A stretch of 64,000 nt of DNA from OLB23 sp965230965. GTDB taxonomy: Bacteria; Patescibacteriota; Microgenomatia; UBA1406; HO2-37-13b. Location: the NCBI GenBank assembly GCA_965230965.1, contig OZ246401.1:248001-312000 (forward strand). The letters run 5' to 3'. Under the pieces are notes generated by a model. The model was not told the origin of the DNA, searched no databases, and worked only from the letters and a program-made list of their open reading frames with translations. The stretch's first letter is position 1. The number at the start of each line of letters is the position of its first letter. This document shows positions 34,101 to 43,030 of this stretch, one piece after another. Position numbers and translations under genes: made by a program.

Positions 34101-37100
34101 TGGACTAATTGATGTCGATGGCGAAATAGATGTTGACGGCGAAATACTAGTTGATGGAGAAATACTCGTCGATGGCGATACAGATACTGATGGAGATATT
34201 GATGGAGATATCGATGATGATGGCGATATCGATGGACTCGTCGATGAACTTGGTGAGACAGATACCGAAGGAGAAACTGATGGCGAAATACTCGAAGATG
34301 GACTTATCGATGGTGATGTCGATGATGATGGCGATACAGATACTGATGGAGATATTGATGGACTAATTGACGAAGAGGGCGAGATAGAAGGACTCGTTGA
34401 GCTTGATGGACTCACTGAAACCGAGGGAGAGGTTGATGGACTTGATGAACTACTCGGTGATACGCTCGGTGAGATTGATGAAGACGGAGATACTGAGACC
34501 GATGGCGAGATAGAAGGACTCGTTGAGCTTGATGGTGAGATGGATGGGCTTACGCTTGAACTTGGCGATGTTGAAACTGACGGACTAACAGACACCGATG
34601 GTGAGACAGATGGACTAGCTGATACTGAAGGCGAAACAGAGGGACTTGTCGAAGAGGATGGACTCACCGATACCGATGGACTGACCGAAACCGACGGACT
34701 CACTGATACCGAAGGTGAAATACTTATTGATGGACTCACCGATACGCTAGGTGAGATAGATGGGCTCTGACTGCTACTTGGTGAGACTGAAGGACTTATA
34801 GACGATGACGGTGATACCGATACCGATGGACTGACCGACGGCGAAGCTGAAGATGAAGGACTAACAGACACCGATGGCGAAACAGACGGGCTTGTTGAAA
34901 TTGATGGACTGATTGAGGGGCTCGCTGAACTACTCGGCGATACTGACACGGAAGGTGATATTGATGTTGACGGTGAAATAGATGTCGATGGCGAAACCGA
35001 TACGGATGGACTGATTGAGGGACTCGCCGATGATGAAGGCGAGATCGATGGACTCGTTGATGACGATGGTGATGTTGAAACTGACGGACTTACACTTGGC
35101 GAAATCGATGATGACGGACTTATCGAAGGACTAGCCGATGATGATGGTGATACCGACACTGATGGCGATATAGACGGGCTAATAGATATTGATGGCGATA
35201 TCGATGGACTCGCACTGGAACTTGGCGAGATCGATACTGATGGAGATATTGATGGACTTTGACTTACGCTCGGCGAAATACTTGGTGATGCCGACGATGA
35301 CGGTGAGACTGATACCGATGGTGACACCGAAGGTGAAAGCGATACACTTGGTGATACCGAGGGTGATGCCGAAGATGACGGCGAGACTGACACAGAGGGC
35401 GAGATCGATGGCGATACTGAAACTGATGGACTAATAGATGGACTTGCTGAAGATGAAGGACTAATTGAGACTGATGGCGATGTTGAGGGCGAAGCTGACA
35501 CACTTGGTGAAACTGAAGGGCTGGCTGATGACGAGGGTGAGACTGAAACCGATGGTGACACGGAGGGACTTATTGAACTCGATGGCGATAACGAAGGACT
35601 TGCACTTGAGCTTGGTGATACTGATACCGATGGACTAACTGAGACCGATGGTGACACAGACGGACTTGTCGACGAAGATGGACTTATCGACGGACTTGCA
35701 GATGATGAGGGTGATACCGATACCGATGGACTTACCGATACAGAAGGACTTACTGATACCGATGGCGATAACGATGGTGATGATGATGATGATGGACTAA
35801 TAGATGGCGATGTTGATGAGGATGGCGACACTGAAATTGATGGACTTACCGATACTGATGGTGATATCGACGGTGATGCTGATGAGCTTGGTGATACTGA
35901 TGGGCTCTCTGATGAAGAGGGTGAGACTGAAACTGATGGACTCACCGATGGCGACGTACTAGCCGAAGGACTAGTAGAAGGTGAAGACGATGATGACGGA
36001 GAAACCGATGCAGAAGGTGAAACAGACGGACTTACCGAACTACTCGGCGAGATAGACGGACTCGTTGACGATGATGGTGAAACGGATACCGATGGCGAGG
36101 TTGAGGGACTTATTGAACTCGATGGTGACACGGAGGGACTTTCAGATGAGGATGGTGATACTGAAACTGATGGACTAATAGATGGCGATGTTGATGAAGA
36201 TGGTGAGACTGATGGACTAGCTGAACTCGAAGGCGAAACCGAAACCGATGGCGAGATCGAGGGGCTTATTGAACTCGATGGCGAGATAGATGGGCTGAGC
36301 GAGGAACTTGGAGAGACCGAAACCGATGGCGAGATTGAAGGTGAAGCTGATACTGAAGGCGATGCCGACGGCGATGCTGAAGATGATGGGCTGACTGAAA
36401 TCGAAGGTGATATCGATGATGACGGGCTTATTGACGACGATGGCGAAATCGATGGACTTGCTGAGCTCGACGGTGATACTGATGGACTTTCAGATGAGGA
36501 TGGAGAGACCGAAACTGACGGACTTACTGATGGCGATGTTGATGATGAAGGACTAATTGATGGTGAGCTACTTGAACTTGGTGATACGGATACTGATGGC
36601 GAAATCGATGGACTTACTGAACTACTTGGCGAAATTGAAGGACTTGACGACGATGACGGACTCACAGATATAGATGGCGAGATAGAGGGTGAGGTTGATG
36701 ATGATGGTGAAAGTGATGGGCTTATTGATGACGAAGGTGACACAGAAACCGATGGACTTGTTGAGACTGACGGACTTACCGATATAGATGGAGATATTGA
36801 GGGCGATGCTGATAATGAGGGTGATACTGACGGTGACGCCGATGAGGAAGGACTAACCGATACTGACGGACTAACTGATGTTGACGGTGACAGTGATGGG
36901 CTCGCACTTGAGCTTGGTGACACCGACGGCGACGCTGATGAGGAAGGACTTACAGAAACCGATGGGCTTGTCGAAACTGAAGGTGAAATACTTGATGACG
37001 GACTTACCGATATAGATGGAGATATTGAGGGCGATGCTGATGAGCTTGGTGATACTGATGGACTCTCTGATGAAGAGGGTGACACAGAGACTGATGGCGA

Positions 37101-38300
37101 TACAGAAGGTGATAATGATGACGATGGTGAGACAGATGGACTTAATGAAGATGATGGTGAAACTGATACCGATGGTGATATGGATGGACTTTCTGAAACC
37201 GATGGTGAGATGGATGGACTGGCTGATGAAGAGGGTGAGACTGAAACTGATGGCGATACAGAAGGTGATAATGATGACGATGGTGAGACAGATGGACTTA
37301 ATGAAGATGATGGTGAAACTGATACCGATGGTGATATGGATGGACTTTCTGAAACCGAGGGAGAGGTTGATGGACTTTCTGAAACCGATGGTGAGATTGA
37401 TGGACTAATCGATGGCGACGCAGATACCGATGGTGAGACTGAGGGCGACGCTGATACTGATGGCGAAAGTGATGGACTCGCTGAAATCGATGGGCTCATT
37501 GAAGGACTCGCTGAAGCAGAGGGTGAAACAGAAACAGAAGGGGAAATAGAAACAGAGGGTGAAACAGATGGTGAGATGGATGGTGAAAGCGAAGCTGAAC
37601 CAACATTGCTCTCATATAAGGCTACAAATACGGATGCAGTATCACCTACAACCGCCATGGTAGGATTAGAGGTCTCTCCAGTCGAAGTATTAATGCGAAA
37701 TTCTCCTCTAGCTAAAACTGCGGCTGCATTATTACGCGATCGAATAGCAGTAATGATAGAAAAGTTTGTTGATGGTGTTAAAGCTGTGGTACTGTTTGCC
37801 TCTTTACCACCTCCCATGAAATATAATCGTGATAAGCTTGAAAGACCCGAAATTGTGCTTAACCCGAAACCATTTCCACCATCTGTGTTGTATGCATTTG
37901 GTGATGTAGCAAGTACAAGACTTGCTCCTCCAGCTACAGTAAATTTCCACATGGTTGCACAACGATCCGCGGTAGAACTGTGGTTTATCGTAAAAACTGT
38001 ACCTATTGCATTGGTGCCCGAAGAAACAAAACGCCATATAGAAGTAGTTACACCATCACCAGCTACACCACCAACTGTATTTGTTTGCTCGTAAATTTTA
38101 GTCCATGTTCCAGTTCCCCCAGTTACTGAAGTATGAGTATTAGAATTTCCATCAGTTGTAGCGATATTATTAGAAACAACTACGAGCAATCCAATATCTC
38201 CTGACGTAGAAAGCGCATTTGTTGTTGTAGTTAATTTAAAAGACGTTCCAGTCGTACTAGCTGCACCTGTACCAAGAGTTCCTACCGAAGCTATTGCCAT
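31182..38300 (-). CDS. Giant Ser/Pro-repeat (mucin-like) protein
   Basis: A single frame of 2,372 codons. Residues 1-235: a beta-rich, Gly/Thr-rich domain without signal peptide, similar in style to phage tail or carbohydrate-binding structural proteins. About 237-2275: uninterrupted repeats of SPSx and SPSxSx blocks, frequently arranged in a 26-residue period; x is mostly Val, Ile, Ala, Ser, Thr, Leu or Glu, so over half the region is serine. About 2275-2372: a charged tail ending in a fibre-type motif (GTVGFNTETQSLEI). The serine array is an ideal O-glycosylation scaffold, and a twelve-gene glycosylation-type cluster lies directly upstream. How it is exported is not visible: no classical, lipoprotein or twin-arginine signal. 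Confidence 0.85.
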   Translation of the reverse strand: MAIASVGTLGTGAASTTGTSFKLTTTTNALSTSGDIGLLVVVSNNIATTDGNSNTHTSVTGGTGTWTKIYEQTNTVGGVAGDGVTTSIWRFVSSGTNAIGTVFTINHSSTADRCATMWKFTVAGGASLVLATSPNAYNTDGGNGFGLSTISGLSSLSRLYFMGGGKEANSTTALTPSTNFSIITAIRSRNNAAAVLARGEFRINTSTGETSNPTMAVVGDTASVFVALYESNVGSASLSPSISPSVSPSVSISPSVSVSPSASASPSMSPSISASPSLSPSVSASPSVSPSVSASPSISPSISPSVSESPSTSPSVSESPSISPSVSVSPSSSLSPSVSPSSSLSPSVSPSVSVSPSSSASPSISPSVSESPSISPSVSVSPSSSLSPSVSPSSSLSPSVSPSVSVSPSSSESPSVSPSSSASPSISPSISVSPSSSISPSVSTSPSVSVSPSSSASPSVSPSSSASPSLSPSTSVSPSVSVSPSSSASPSVSPSLSASPSISPSISVSPSVSTSPSVSVSPSSSISPSLSPSSSTSPSISPSISVSPSSSSSPSISPSSSVSPSISPSVSVSPSSSSSPSISPSSSTSPSVSPSVSVSPSSSESPSVSPSSSASPSISPSSSISPSSSISPSISVSPSSSASPSASPSVSASPSISPSVSVSPSSSLSPSISPSSSISPSISPSVSVSPSSSASPSVSPSSSTSPSISPSVSVSPSSSESPSVSPSSSISPSTSPSVSVSPSSSTSPSISPSSSVSPSVSPSASVSPSSSSSPSTSPSASTSPSVSPSVSVSPSSSESPSVSPSSSASPSISPSVSVSPSISVSPSSSTSPSISPSSSSSPSLSPSVSVSPSVSVSPSVSVSPSSSASPSISPSSSTSPSVSPSVSVSPSVSVSPSSSASPSLSPSSSISPSVSPSVSVSPSSSASPSVSPSVSASPSTSPSVSISPSSSASPSISPSVSVSPSISPSVSVSPSSSASPSVSPSVSLSPSVSPSVSVSPSSSASPSISPSVSQSPSISPSVSISPSSSASPSISPSISISPSISPSVSVSPSSSASPSISPSSSISPSVSPSVSTSPSSSTSPSISPSSSASPSISPSVSVSPSTSISPSTSISPSVSVSPSSSASPSISPSISTSPSVSPSVSVSPSSSASPSVSPSVSVSPSSSISPSVSPSSSQSPSISPSVSVSPSISISPSVSVSPSVSVSPSVSVSPSSSTSPSVSPSVSASPSVSPSVSVSPSVSTSPSSSVSPSISPSSSTSPSISPSVSVSPSSSISPSVSPSSSSSPSTSPSVSVSPSSSTSPSISPSSSISPSISPSVSVSPSSSTSPSISPSSSISPSVSPSVSVSPSSSTSPSISPSSSISPSISPSVSVSPSTSISPSTSISPSTSISPSTSISPSASASPSISPSVSTSPSISPSISVSPSSSTSSSVSPSSSSSPSISPSVSVSPSISISPSVSISPSVSISPSTSISPSTSISPSTSPSASTSPSISPSVSISPSSSTSPSISPSSSQSPSISPSASISPSVSVSPSLSPSSSVSPSVSPSSSTSPSSSTSPSISPSSSLSPSVSPSTSISPSSSVSPSVSPSSSASPSISPSVSISPSSSISPSVSVSPSASTSPSVSTSPSSSASPSISPSSSTSPSISPSASISPSSSTSPSISPSSSASPSISPSISVSPSSSISPSSSISPSTSVSPSTSISPSSSTSPSASPSVSTSPSISPSVSISPSSSTSPSISPSSSTSPSTSPSVSTSPSSSTSPSISPSTSTSSSVSPSTSVSPSSSSSQSISPSSSTSPSVSPSISISPSSSASPSISPSVSQSPSASPSVSVSPSSSASPSISPSGSTSPSMSPSVSVSPSSSVSPSLSPSSSVSPSTSPSVSVSPSSSISPSLSPSSSTSPSVSPSVSVSPSSSISPSASVSPSTSVSPSSSTSPSVSISPSSSASPSISPSSSTSPSISPSSSISPSSSASQSISPSSSISPSISPSASVSPSSSVSPSISPSSSISPSVSPSASASPSSSVSPSSSASPSSSTSPSVSPSSSTSPSVSPSSSASPSISASPSASPSVSASPSSSASLSTSPSSSLSPSISPSGSASPSISPSVSPSISVSPSNSISPSGSASPSVSPSISVSPSASASPSLSVSPSISVSPSGSASQSLSPSSSVSPSLSVSPSLSESPSISPSGSASPSVSESPSVSPSVGGSISPSISPSISESPSVSPSGSASPSLSASPSTSPSPSPSSTPSATPSASVGSISPSPSAGAVASRSISISASPSPERDTTETELIPPLPPFSEFPEMNKNTVIFEKTFLQTSTTQKHYQNIPSWNSIGRPEKSKEGTVGFNTETQSLEIKVGTGWLTLPMKKIE
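31480..37590 (-). repeat. Imperfect 78-bp coding repeats (26-aa SPS units)
   Basis: About 6.1 kb of degenerate tandem repeats encoding the Ser/Pro array. Units combine 12-bp (SPSx) and 18-bp (SPSxSx) modules; 78 bp is a common higher-order period. Read on the plus strand it gives GATGG(T/C)GA-type runs and acidic DG-rich frames that are shadows. Synonymous codons vary, so the array is old overall with younger patches. Confidence 0.85.
37069..37380 (-). repeat. Near-exact 156-bp tandem duplication within the array
   Basis: Positions 37069-37224 and 37225-37380 are nearly identical with only a few substitutions, whereas most units differ clearly. 156 bp equals two 78-bp units, so the array grows or shrinks in register, by slippage or unequal recombination. 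Confidence 0.75.
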
Positions 38301-38371
38301 AATGATATTTGAGTATTGCTACGCACACATGATTATATAAGTTGGAGGATTATTTGTATACGTTCATCACC

Positions 38372-39430
38372 TTATGTTTCCGTTTCTTGAGGTTCGCTTT
38401 CATCAGACCATATAGTTTCTCCCGTATCCAGGAAATTGAAAGTATGTGCCTTTAATTTTGCTAGATCTTCTTCGGTCCACCCTTTAACTGGCCAAAATTT
38501 TTCTAGTAACCAGCTAAGTGGTCGTACTTGCTTATCCCATTTATTGTTGAAAAAAAGATCTTTCGCGTAAGACTTGGCTTTTTCCTGATCTCGCACTGAT
38601 ATTTTATAAGGAAAGCCAAAATCACCACCTTGAGTTCTAAACATATGGGCATACCACGTTTTATGATTAACAAGTACTTGTCCGCCGGACAACCATGATT
38701 TCACCGCAACTTCTATGCCCTGCGATCCCCAACTGCCAAAATTTTCGTCGCAGATATTAAGATCCCAATAACGATCGCGCGTAAGCATCCAACATGAACC
38801 CTGAAGTGACATTGTTTCCGTCAGGCCTTTCTCTTTTTTATCTTGCTCATACTGTGGTCTATGCTTCCAATCTTCGAAATATTGAAAATGCGGCGTTGCA
38901 TCAAAACAGTAAGAGGTACTTTGGGGGTTATGCTTTCCTATCCACATAATCTTTCTTTCAAAAGAGGTGCTATCGCATGGTTTTCCTAAGTTTTTATAAT
39001 TCGTTTCTTGACACTTGGTAGGTGTTGGTCCCTGATACCATTTCTTTCCACATTTTAAGCATTTCCAATCAAAGGCCCAAAGGTTTCGCATAATAGGAAC
39101 CATGGTAGTCATATTCCCTGCAACTTCAAATGCTTCGAGCATTTTTCTATCAAATCCTTTATCAAAGGCACAATGTGCATCCATTTTCATGACATACTTT
39201 GCTCTTGAAAGTCGACAAGCCAGATTTGTGGACGCTCTTTGACCAATGCTTTTAGCTAATACAATGACATTTACTCGATTATTCTGGGGGATCGGCGGAT
39301 CAGCCAGTTCGCCATCAAGTACTGCAATAACTTCTGTATCTGCTTCAATATTTTTAAGAATATCCTCAATGGTTCGAGAGAGAAACATCTCATTACGAGC
39401 CGGAATTAATATACTGAGATCACGTGCCAT
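38372..39430 (-). CDS. GT2/GT27-like glycosyltransferase with Cys insert
   Basis: A 352-residue GT-A glycosyltransferase: the nucleotide-binding start LSILIPARNEMFLSRTIEDIL, metal-binding DxH in MKMDAHCAFDKGFD (about residue 92), an insert with two CxxC-like cysteine pairs (CLKCGKKWYQG), LQGSCWMLTRDRYW, and near residue 245 WGSQGIEVAVKSWLSGG followed by WYAHMFR. The DxH, WG..E....W..GG and H-x-FR order recalls eukaryotic polypeptide GalNAc-transferases (GT27). It is the last gene of the glyco-cluster and precedes the giant Ser protein by 71 bp. Cytoplasmic; acceptor unknown. Confidence 0.75.
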   Translation of the reverse strand: MARDLSILIPARNEMFLSRTIEDILKNIEADTEVIAVLDGELADPPIPQNNRVNVIVLAKSIGQRASTNLACRLSRAKYVMKMDAHCAFDKGFDRKMLEAFEVAGNMTTMVPIMRNLWAFDWKCLKCGKKWYQGPTPTKCQETNYKNLGKPCDSTSFERKIMWIGKHNPQSTSYCFDATPHFQYFEDWKHRPQYEQDKKEKGLTETMSLQGSCWMLTRDRYWDLNICDENFGSWGSQGIEVAVKSWLSGGQVLVNHKTWYAHMFRTQGGDFGFPYKISVRDQEKAKSYAKDLFFNNKWDKQVRPLSWLLEKFWPVKGWTEEDLAKLKAHTFNFLDTGETIWSDESEPQETET

Positions 39431-40127
39431 ATATGTTTGTCAAATCCCAACCTGCTATCTTGTCAAGCGATGTGGTCTGCCAATTTACAGGCTTGTGGAT
39501 AAAACTGTCAAGTGTTACTTTTGATTGTGAAAAGGTTCTTCCATGACGTATATCAATTAAAGGAATCTCTGATCTCCATATTTCAAAGTCATCATCAGAA
39601 AATCCACCTCGCCTCATTTTTTTTGCTCCAGGTTCATACCCCCAAAGCCGAGCCCATTTTGGTTCATGACGAGGATCATACTCATAATTAAGTTCTTTAA
39701 TTTTTTGCATACGCTGCTGATAGTGATTAAGTGCGAACATACGATTTACACAAAGAGCCGATAGTGATATGAGTCTATCATATGTGATTGCCTCATTTTC
39801 TGGATATCTCCATCTCCAAACATTGGCATTATAGTAAAAAATATCATCTCTCTGTGGAGTAAAATCAAAATGAGACTGAGGGTAGAGTACATCATGTTCG
39901 CAAAAAAATACGTAATCGGCAGTGGACGTCTCTAAGCCTTTGATAATTTGTTTAACCATCGTTATGTACCCAGGTCTTTCATCCAAAACAACATTTATGC
40001 CAAAATTAATTGGTTTGAGCGAAACACTCACAATAGGAAGCCCAGATAGTAGGATATATTTTTGAACAGTTGAAAAAATAGGTTCTGCGAGTCTATTTTC
40101 TGTATAGTATACGATCCCCTTTTTCAT
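39420..40127 (-). CDS. Putative GT-A-type glycosyltransferase, family not recognised
   Basis: A 235-residue cytoplasmic protein. The start GIVYYTENRLAEPIF, then GLPIVSVSLKPINFG, and YVFFCEHDVLYPQSHFDF with an acidic HD pair at the DxD position (about residue 98). Two paralogs in this cluster (41809-42480 and 43680-44363) share this order: ...ISxSxKPIxFG... and a D-x-LYP-x-x-[HY]F motif. It overlaps its neighbours by 35 and 11 bp. Sugar donor and acceptor unknown. Confidence 0.6.
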   Translation of the reverse strand: MKKGIVYYTENRLAEPIFSTVQKYILLSGLPIVSVSLKPINFGINVVLDERPGYITMVKQIIKGLETSTADYVFFCEHDVLYPQSHFDFTPQRDDIFYYNANVWRWRYPENEAITYDRLISLSALCVNRMFALNHYQQRMQKIKELNYEYDPRHEPKWARLWGYEPGAKKMRRGGFSDDDFEIWRSEIPLIDIRHGRTFSQSKVTLDSFIHKPVNWQTTSLDKIAGWDLTNIYGT

Positions 40128-40740
40128 TTTTTACAAACATCCAACTTCTGAATCGATCTCTCGTTTCATGGTCTAATCTTTCTTTTCTTCCAAGTATGTA
40201 CCAATTGTCCACTTTGTACGCTTTTACAAAGGCATTCAACACATAAATAACATGACAAATACCTGCCATAGTTCGAGGATCGGTATAGATATAATCGTGA
40301 CCACAAATTATTCCTCCTTTTCGAACTTTTTTATACCATATACACAGATCTTCCGCGACATATCTAAAATGATGATTGCCATCAATGTAGACAAAATCTA
40401 AACTGTCGTCTTCGAAGTCCTCCGCTGCTTCTACAGATGTTTTACGAATGATTGTGCAATTTTTATAGGGACTCAGTCTTTTTTGCGTTGTATCGTGAAG
40501 CGAGTCCATGCGTTTCTGACCCTGCGCATCAGTATAATCGTCATAAATCCGCCATGGGTCAACAGCATAAACTTGAAGTCCTACTTGAGCAAGTTTCTCA
40601 GAAAACTCTCCCTGGGCGACACCTATTTCTACCCCTTTTTTGAATCCCATTTCCACAAACAATTGTGGTAAATCATCTCTACCACAGTCTGGAATCTCTA
40701 AAGGTTTACCCTTGAGCTTCAATCCATCAATTAATTTCAT
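40093..40740 (-). CDS. Class I SAM-dependent methyltransferase (Methyltransf_24-like)
   Basis: A 215-residue methyltransferase: motif I GVEIGVAQGEFSEKLAQ, the strand-2 acidic end VYAVDPW, SLDFVYIDGNHHFRYVAEDL (motif IV/V) and GGIICGHDYIY. These enzymes often methylate sugars or phosphosugars. It is a close paralog of the second half of the 357-residue protein encoded next to it, so the locus grew by duplication. Start follows that gene's stop by 2 bp. Confidence 0.8.
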   Translation of the reverse strand: MKLIDGLKLKGKPLEIPDCGRDDLPQLFVEMGFKKGVEIGVAQGEFSEKLAQVGLQVYAVDPWRIYDDYTDAQGQKRMDSLHDTTQKRLSPYKNCTIIRKTSVEAAEDFEDDSLDFVYIDGNHHFRYVAEDLCIWYKKVRKGGIICGHDYIYTDPRTMAGICHVIYVLNAFVKAYKVDNWYILGRKERLDHETRDRFRSWMFVKNEKGDRILYRK

Positions 40741-40742
40741 AG

Positions 40743-41816
40743 TTAGTCTTTAAAAAACATCCAACTTCTCCATTTATCTCTTCTCTGACCTTTTATTGCA
40801 TCTTTGCTGCCGAGAATATACCAGTCTTTTATTCCAAACGCCCCCACATACGCTTTTAGCACATAAGCCACATGCCAATGGTCTGTGCCGGTGCCAGTTT
40901 TGTGATAAAAATAATCATGCCCTGCAACGATCCCTCCTTTTCGAACCTTTTTTGACCATTCAGCAAGATCTTCTGCTATGTATCTAAATTCGTGATTTGC
41001 ATCGATATAGACAAAATCAAGACTTCCATCTTCAAAATCCTCTATGGCTTCCATGGATGTTTTGCGGATAATTTCAGTATTCTTAAATGGTGTAAGTAAT
41101 CTTTTTGTGTGTTCATATTGAAAATCAAGTCTCTCTTGTCCACGTGGATTATCATAATCTTTATATAATCTCCACGGATCAACAGCGTAAAGCTTTAATC
41201 CTGCTTTTGAAATTCTTTCAGAAAACTCTCCTTTATACACGCCGATTTCTGCACCAACCGCATACCCCATATCTTTGAAAAACTGTGGGAGATCATCTCT
41301 CGAGCAATTCGGAATCTCATAAGGATGCCCACTATGTTTAATTCCTTCTAAAAGTTCTATTGCGGGACGCACAGCTTCTAGAAAAAATACGTGGGGAGCA
41401 CCTCCTCGGTATGCCTGCATCAGTGAATTGTCGTAATAGTGAGTGGTTCCTTTATCGACATCATATACCTTAAAACCAACTGCTTCTAAAATCTTTCTCA
41501 CCATAGATGGCCCGGTAAGACAGTGAGGACCCGAACTAATATTACCTGTCGCATACCAATTACTTTGTTTGTTTTCACAATCATCTTCAGTAATTCTGAT
41601 AACTCCTCCTACTTGTAAAACACGCATCATTTCTTTTGCAAAAGTTTTCAGTTCCTCCTCAGTCAAAAACATTAAAGCGTGAGATACCGTAATTGCTTCT
41701 ACCGAACAATCTTTATATTGCGAAAGACCATCTTGAAATCTCCAACCAAAAAGTTGATCTAAGTTATCGAATCCAGAAAGTTTTCTGAATTTGCTACCGA
41801 GATTTAATTTAATCAT
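40743..41816 (-). CDS. Fusion of two SAM-methyltransferase domains
   Basis: A 357-residue protein. Residues 1-150 are a Methyltransf_11-like domain (KLNLGSKFRKLSGFDNLD, LTEEELKTFAKEMMRVLQVGGVIRI), without a complete motif I glycine loop, so it may be non-catalytic. Residues 160-357 are a second domain almost parallel to the 215-residue neighbour (GAEIGVYKGEFSERISKAG, YAVDPWRLY, DFVYIDANHEFRYIAEDLAEW, GGIVAGHDYFYH). The two domains might methylate different positions of the same glycan. Overlaps its upstream neighbour by 8 bp. Confidence 0.75.
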   Translation of the reverse strand: MIKLNLGSKFRKLSGFDNLDQLFGWRFQDGLSQYKDCSVEAITVSHALMFLTEEELKTFAKEMMRVLQVGGVIRITEDDCENKQSNWYATGNISSGPHCLTGPSMVRKILEAVGFKVYDVDKGTTHYYDNSLMQAYRGGAPHVFFLEAVRPAIELLEGIKHSGHPYEIPNCSRDDLPQFFKDMGYAVGAEIGVYKGEFSERISKAGLKLYAVDPWRLYKDYDNPRGQERLDFQYEHTKRLLTPFKNTEIIRKTSMEAIEDFEDGSLDFVYIDANHEFRYIAEDLAEWSKKVRKGGIVAGHDYFYHKTGTGTDHWHVAYVLKAYVGAFGIKDWYILGSKDAIKGQRRDKWRSWMFFKD

Positions 41817-42480
41817 CTTTTTTTATTCCATATAAATAACGTCGTCGTGCATCTACTCCATCCCCCCAATATTGAATTGATTGAATGGGTGTTCTGTCTG
41901 AATGCGTATAATACCTCATTCCTTTATGTGTTTTAATCTGAAACACTGGATTCTCAGAATGCCAGTAGAGAATTGTATCAAATACATCGTTTTTTCGATG
42001 ACGTTCTTTCGGAAAGTTTTTTTCTTCCATACTCCATTGCGGGGCATCTTTAAATAAGTCTGCAAGTCTTTCTAAATAAAATTTTCTCCCCACAATCTGT
42101 GCATGCGTAGCTCCTTCTTTTTTATAAAAAAAGAAGCTTCGTTTATCGGGCATTACATAAAGATTGTCATTTCTATAACATACATCTAATCTATCTGGCA
42201 GGAATGTAAAATAATCTGGAGGATACAAACAATCTACCTCCGCAGAAATAACAAAATCCGTTTTTGCTTCTTCGCAGGCTATCTGGACCTGGCGAAACAT
42301 ATTAAATCCTGAAACCCCAACATCACCAACACAAATATTTTTTCCAAACTTTATTGGTTTATGTGAAACACTAATGATTGGTAAATCGCCGCAAGTTTTT
42401 AAAATATTTTCTCTCACACGAGCTTCAAATCCTTCATCTTCACGATTTGAGGTATAGTAGATTATTGTAGACCTATGCAT
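41809..42480 (-). CDS. Putative GT-A-type glycosyltransferase (paralog)
   Basis: A 223-residue cytoplasmic protein: STIIYYTSNREDEGFEARV at the start, LPIISVSHKPIKFG near residue 35, and FVISAEVDCLYPPDYFTF with the acidic V-D position (about 80), then a C-terminal part with several aromatic residues. It shares this order with the proteins at 39420-40127 and 43680-44363, forming one in-house family. Overlaps both neighbours by 8 bp. Confidence 0.55.
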   Translation of the reverse strand: MHRSTIIYYTSNREDEGFEARVRENILKTCGDLPIISVSHKPIKFGKNICVGDVGVSGFNMFRQVQIACEEAKTDFVISAEVDCLYPPDYFTFLPDRLDVCYRNDNLYVMPDKRSFFFYKKEGATHAQIVGRKFYLERLADLFKDAPQWSMEEKNFPKERHRKNDVFDTILYWHSENPVFQIKTHKGMRYYTHSDRTPIQSIQYWGDGVDARRRYLYGIKKDD

Positions 42481-43030
42481 TGAAAATTCTTTTTAGGCAC
42501 AATTCTAATGTATCAAAAGTAAACCAGTTATTATCAAATCTCCATGAGTGCAAATACATCATCTCGGACGTTGGTACTCCCTCATCAAGAAACGCCTCGA
42601 GGCGATCGTGTTTTTCAGAAAGTTTACTTGTTGTAAGACCTACTACTTCATCAGTATAATCACCTTGATTAAATGGTGGAATGAAATATGTTGGATTAAA
42701 TCCTAAGCCCTTCAGAATGATTTTTGCAATATTGATTTCTTCTATAGAGGGTTCATGTGTATGCCAGAGACCATGGACCCCTATTAGATCATTCCTCGAC
42801 AAGAGATACTTTAAAACCTCCTTATTTTCACTAAACAATTTACTACTTGTTGCACGGAGTTGCTCATTTGATGTTTTTGCAGATTTAATTTTTCTTGCCT
42901 CGCCGATGGGCATAATTGCATGCAGTATCGTAATATTATATTTGTCACATATTTCACAAAATTGCTTTATTTCTGAAAGCGTTGTGTCATACGCGACATC
43001 GTCGTTTCGTAAAATGAATTTTTTCATCAA
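42473..43030 (-). CDS. NodB/polysaccharide-deacetylase-like protein
   Basis: A 185-residue protein of the carbohydrate esterase 4/DUF2334 type: KFILRNDDVAYDTT (metal/catalytic Asp-Asp), GVHGLWHTHEPS (the His-x3-His metal pair), YFIPPFNQGDYTDEV and MYLHSWRFDN (distal His). These enzymes remove N-acetyl groups from sugars. The lack of a signal peptide puts it in the cytoplasm, so it would act on a precursor. It overlaps its neighbours by 4 and 8 bp. Confidence 0.7.
   Translation of the reverse strand: MMKKFILRNDDVAYDTTLSEIKQFCEICDKYNITILHAIMPIGEARKIKSAKTSNEQLRATSSKLFSENKEVLKYLLSRNDLIGVHGLWHTHEPSIEEINIAKIILKGLGFNPTYFIPPFNQGDYTDEVVGLTTSKLSEKHDRLEAFLDEGVPTSEMMYLHSWRFDNNWFTFDTLELCLKRIFNA

Noticed and set aside
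31480..37590. CRISPR-like array
   Set aside because: Repeats are contiguous, degenerate and coding, without spacers.
31339..38094. Long acidic DG-rich open frames on the plus strand through the repeat region, resembling calcium-binding repeats
   Set aside because: They are broken into several frames by TGA codons, lack starts with context, and are the antisense of one unbroken 2,372-codon minus-strand gene with proper terminal domains.
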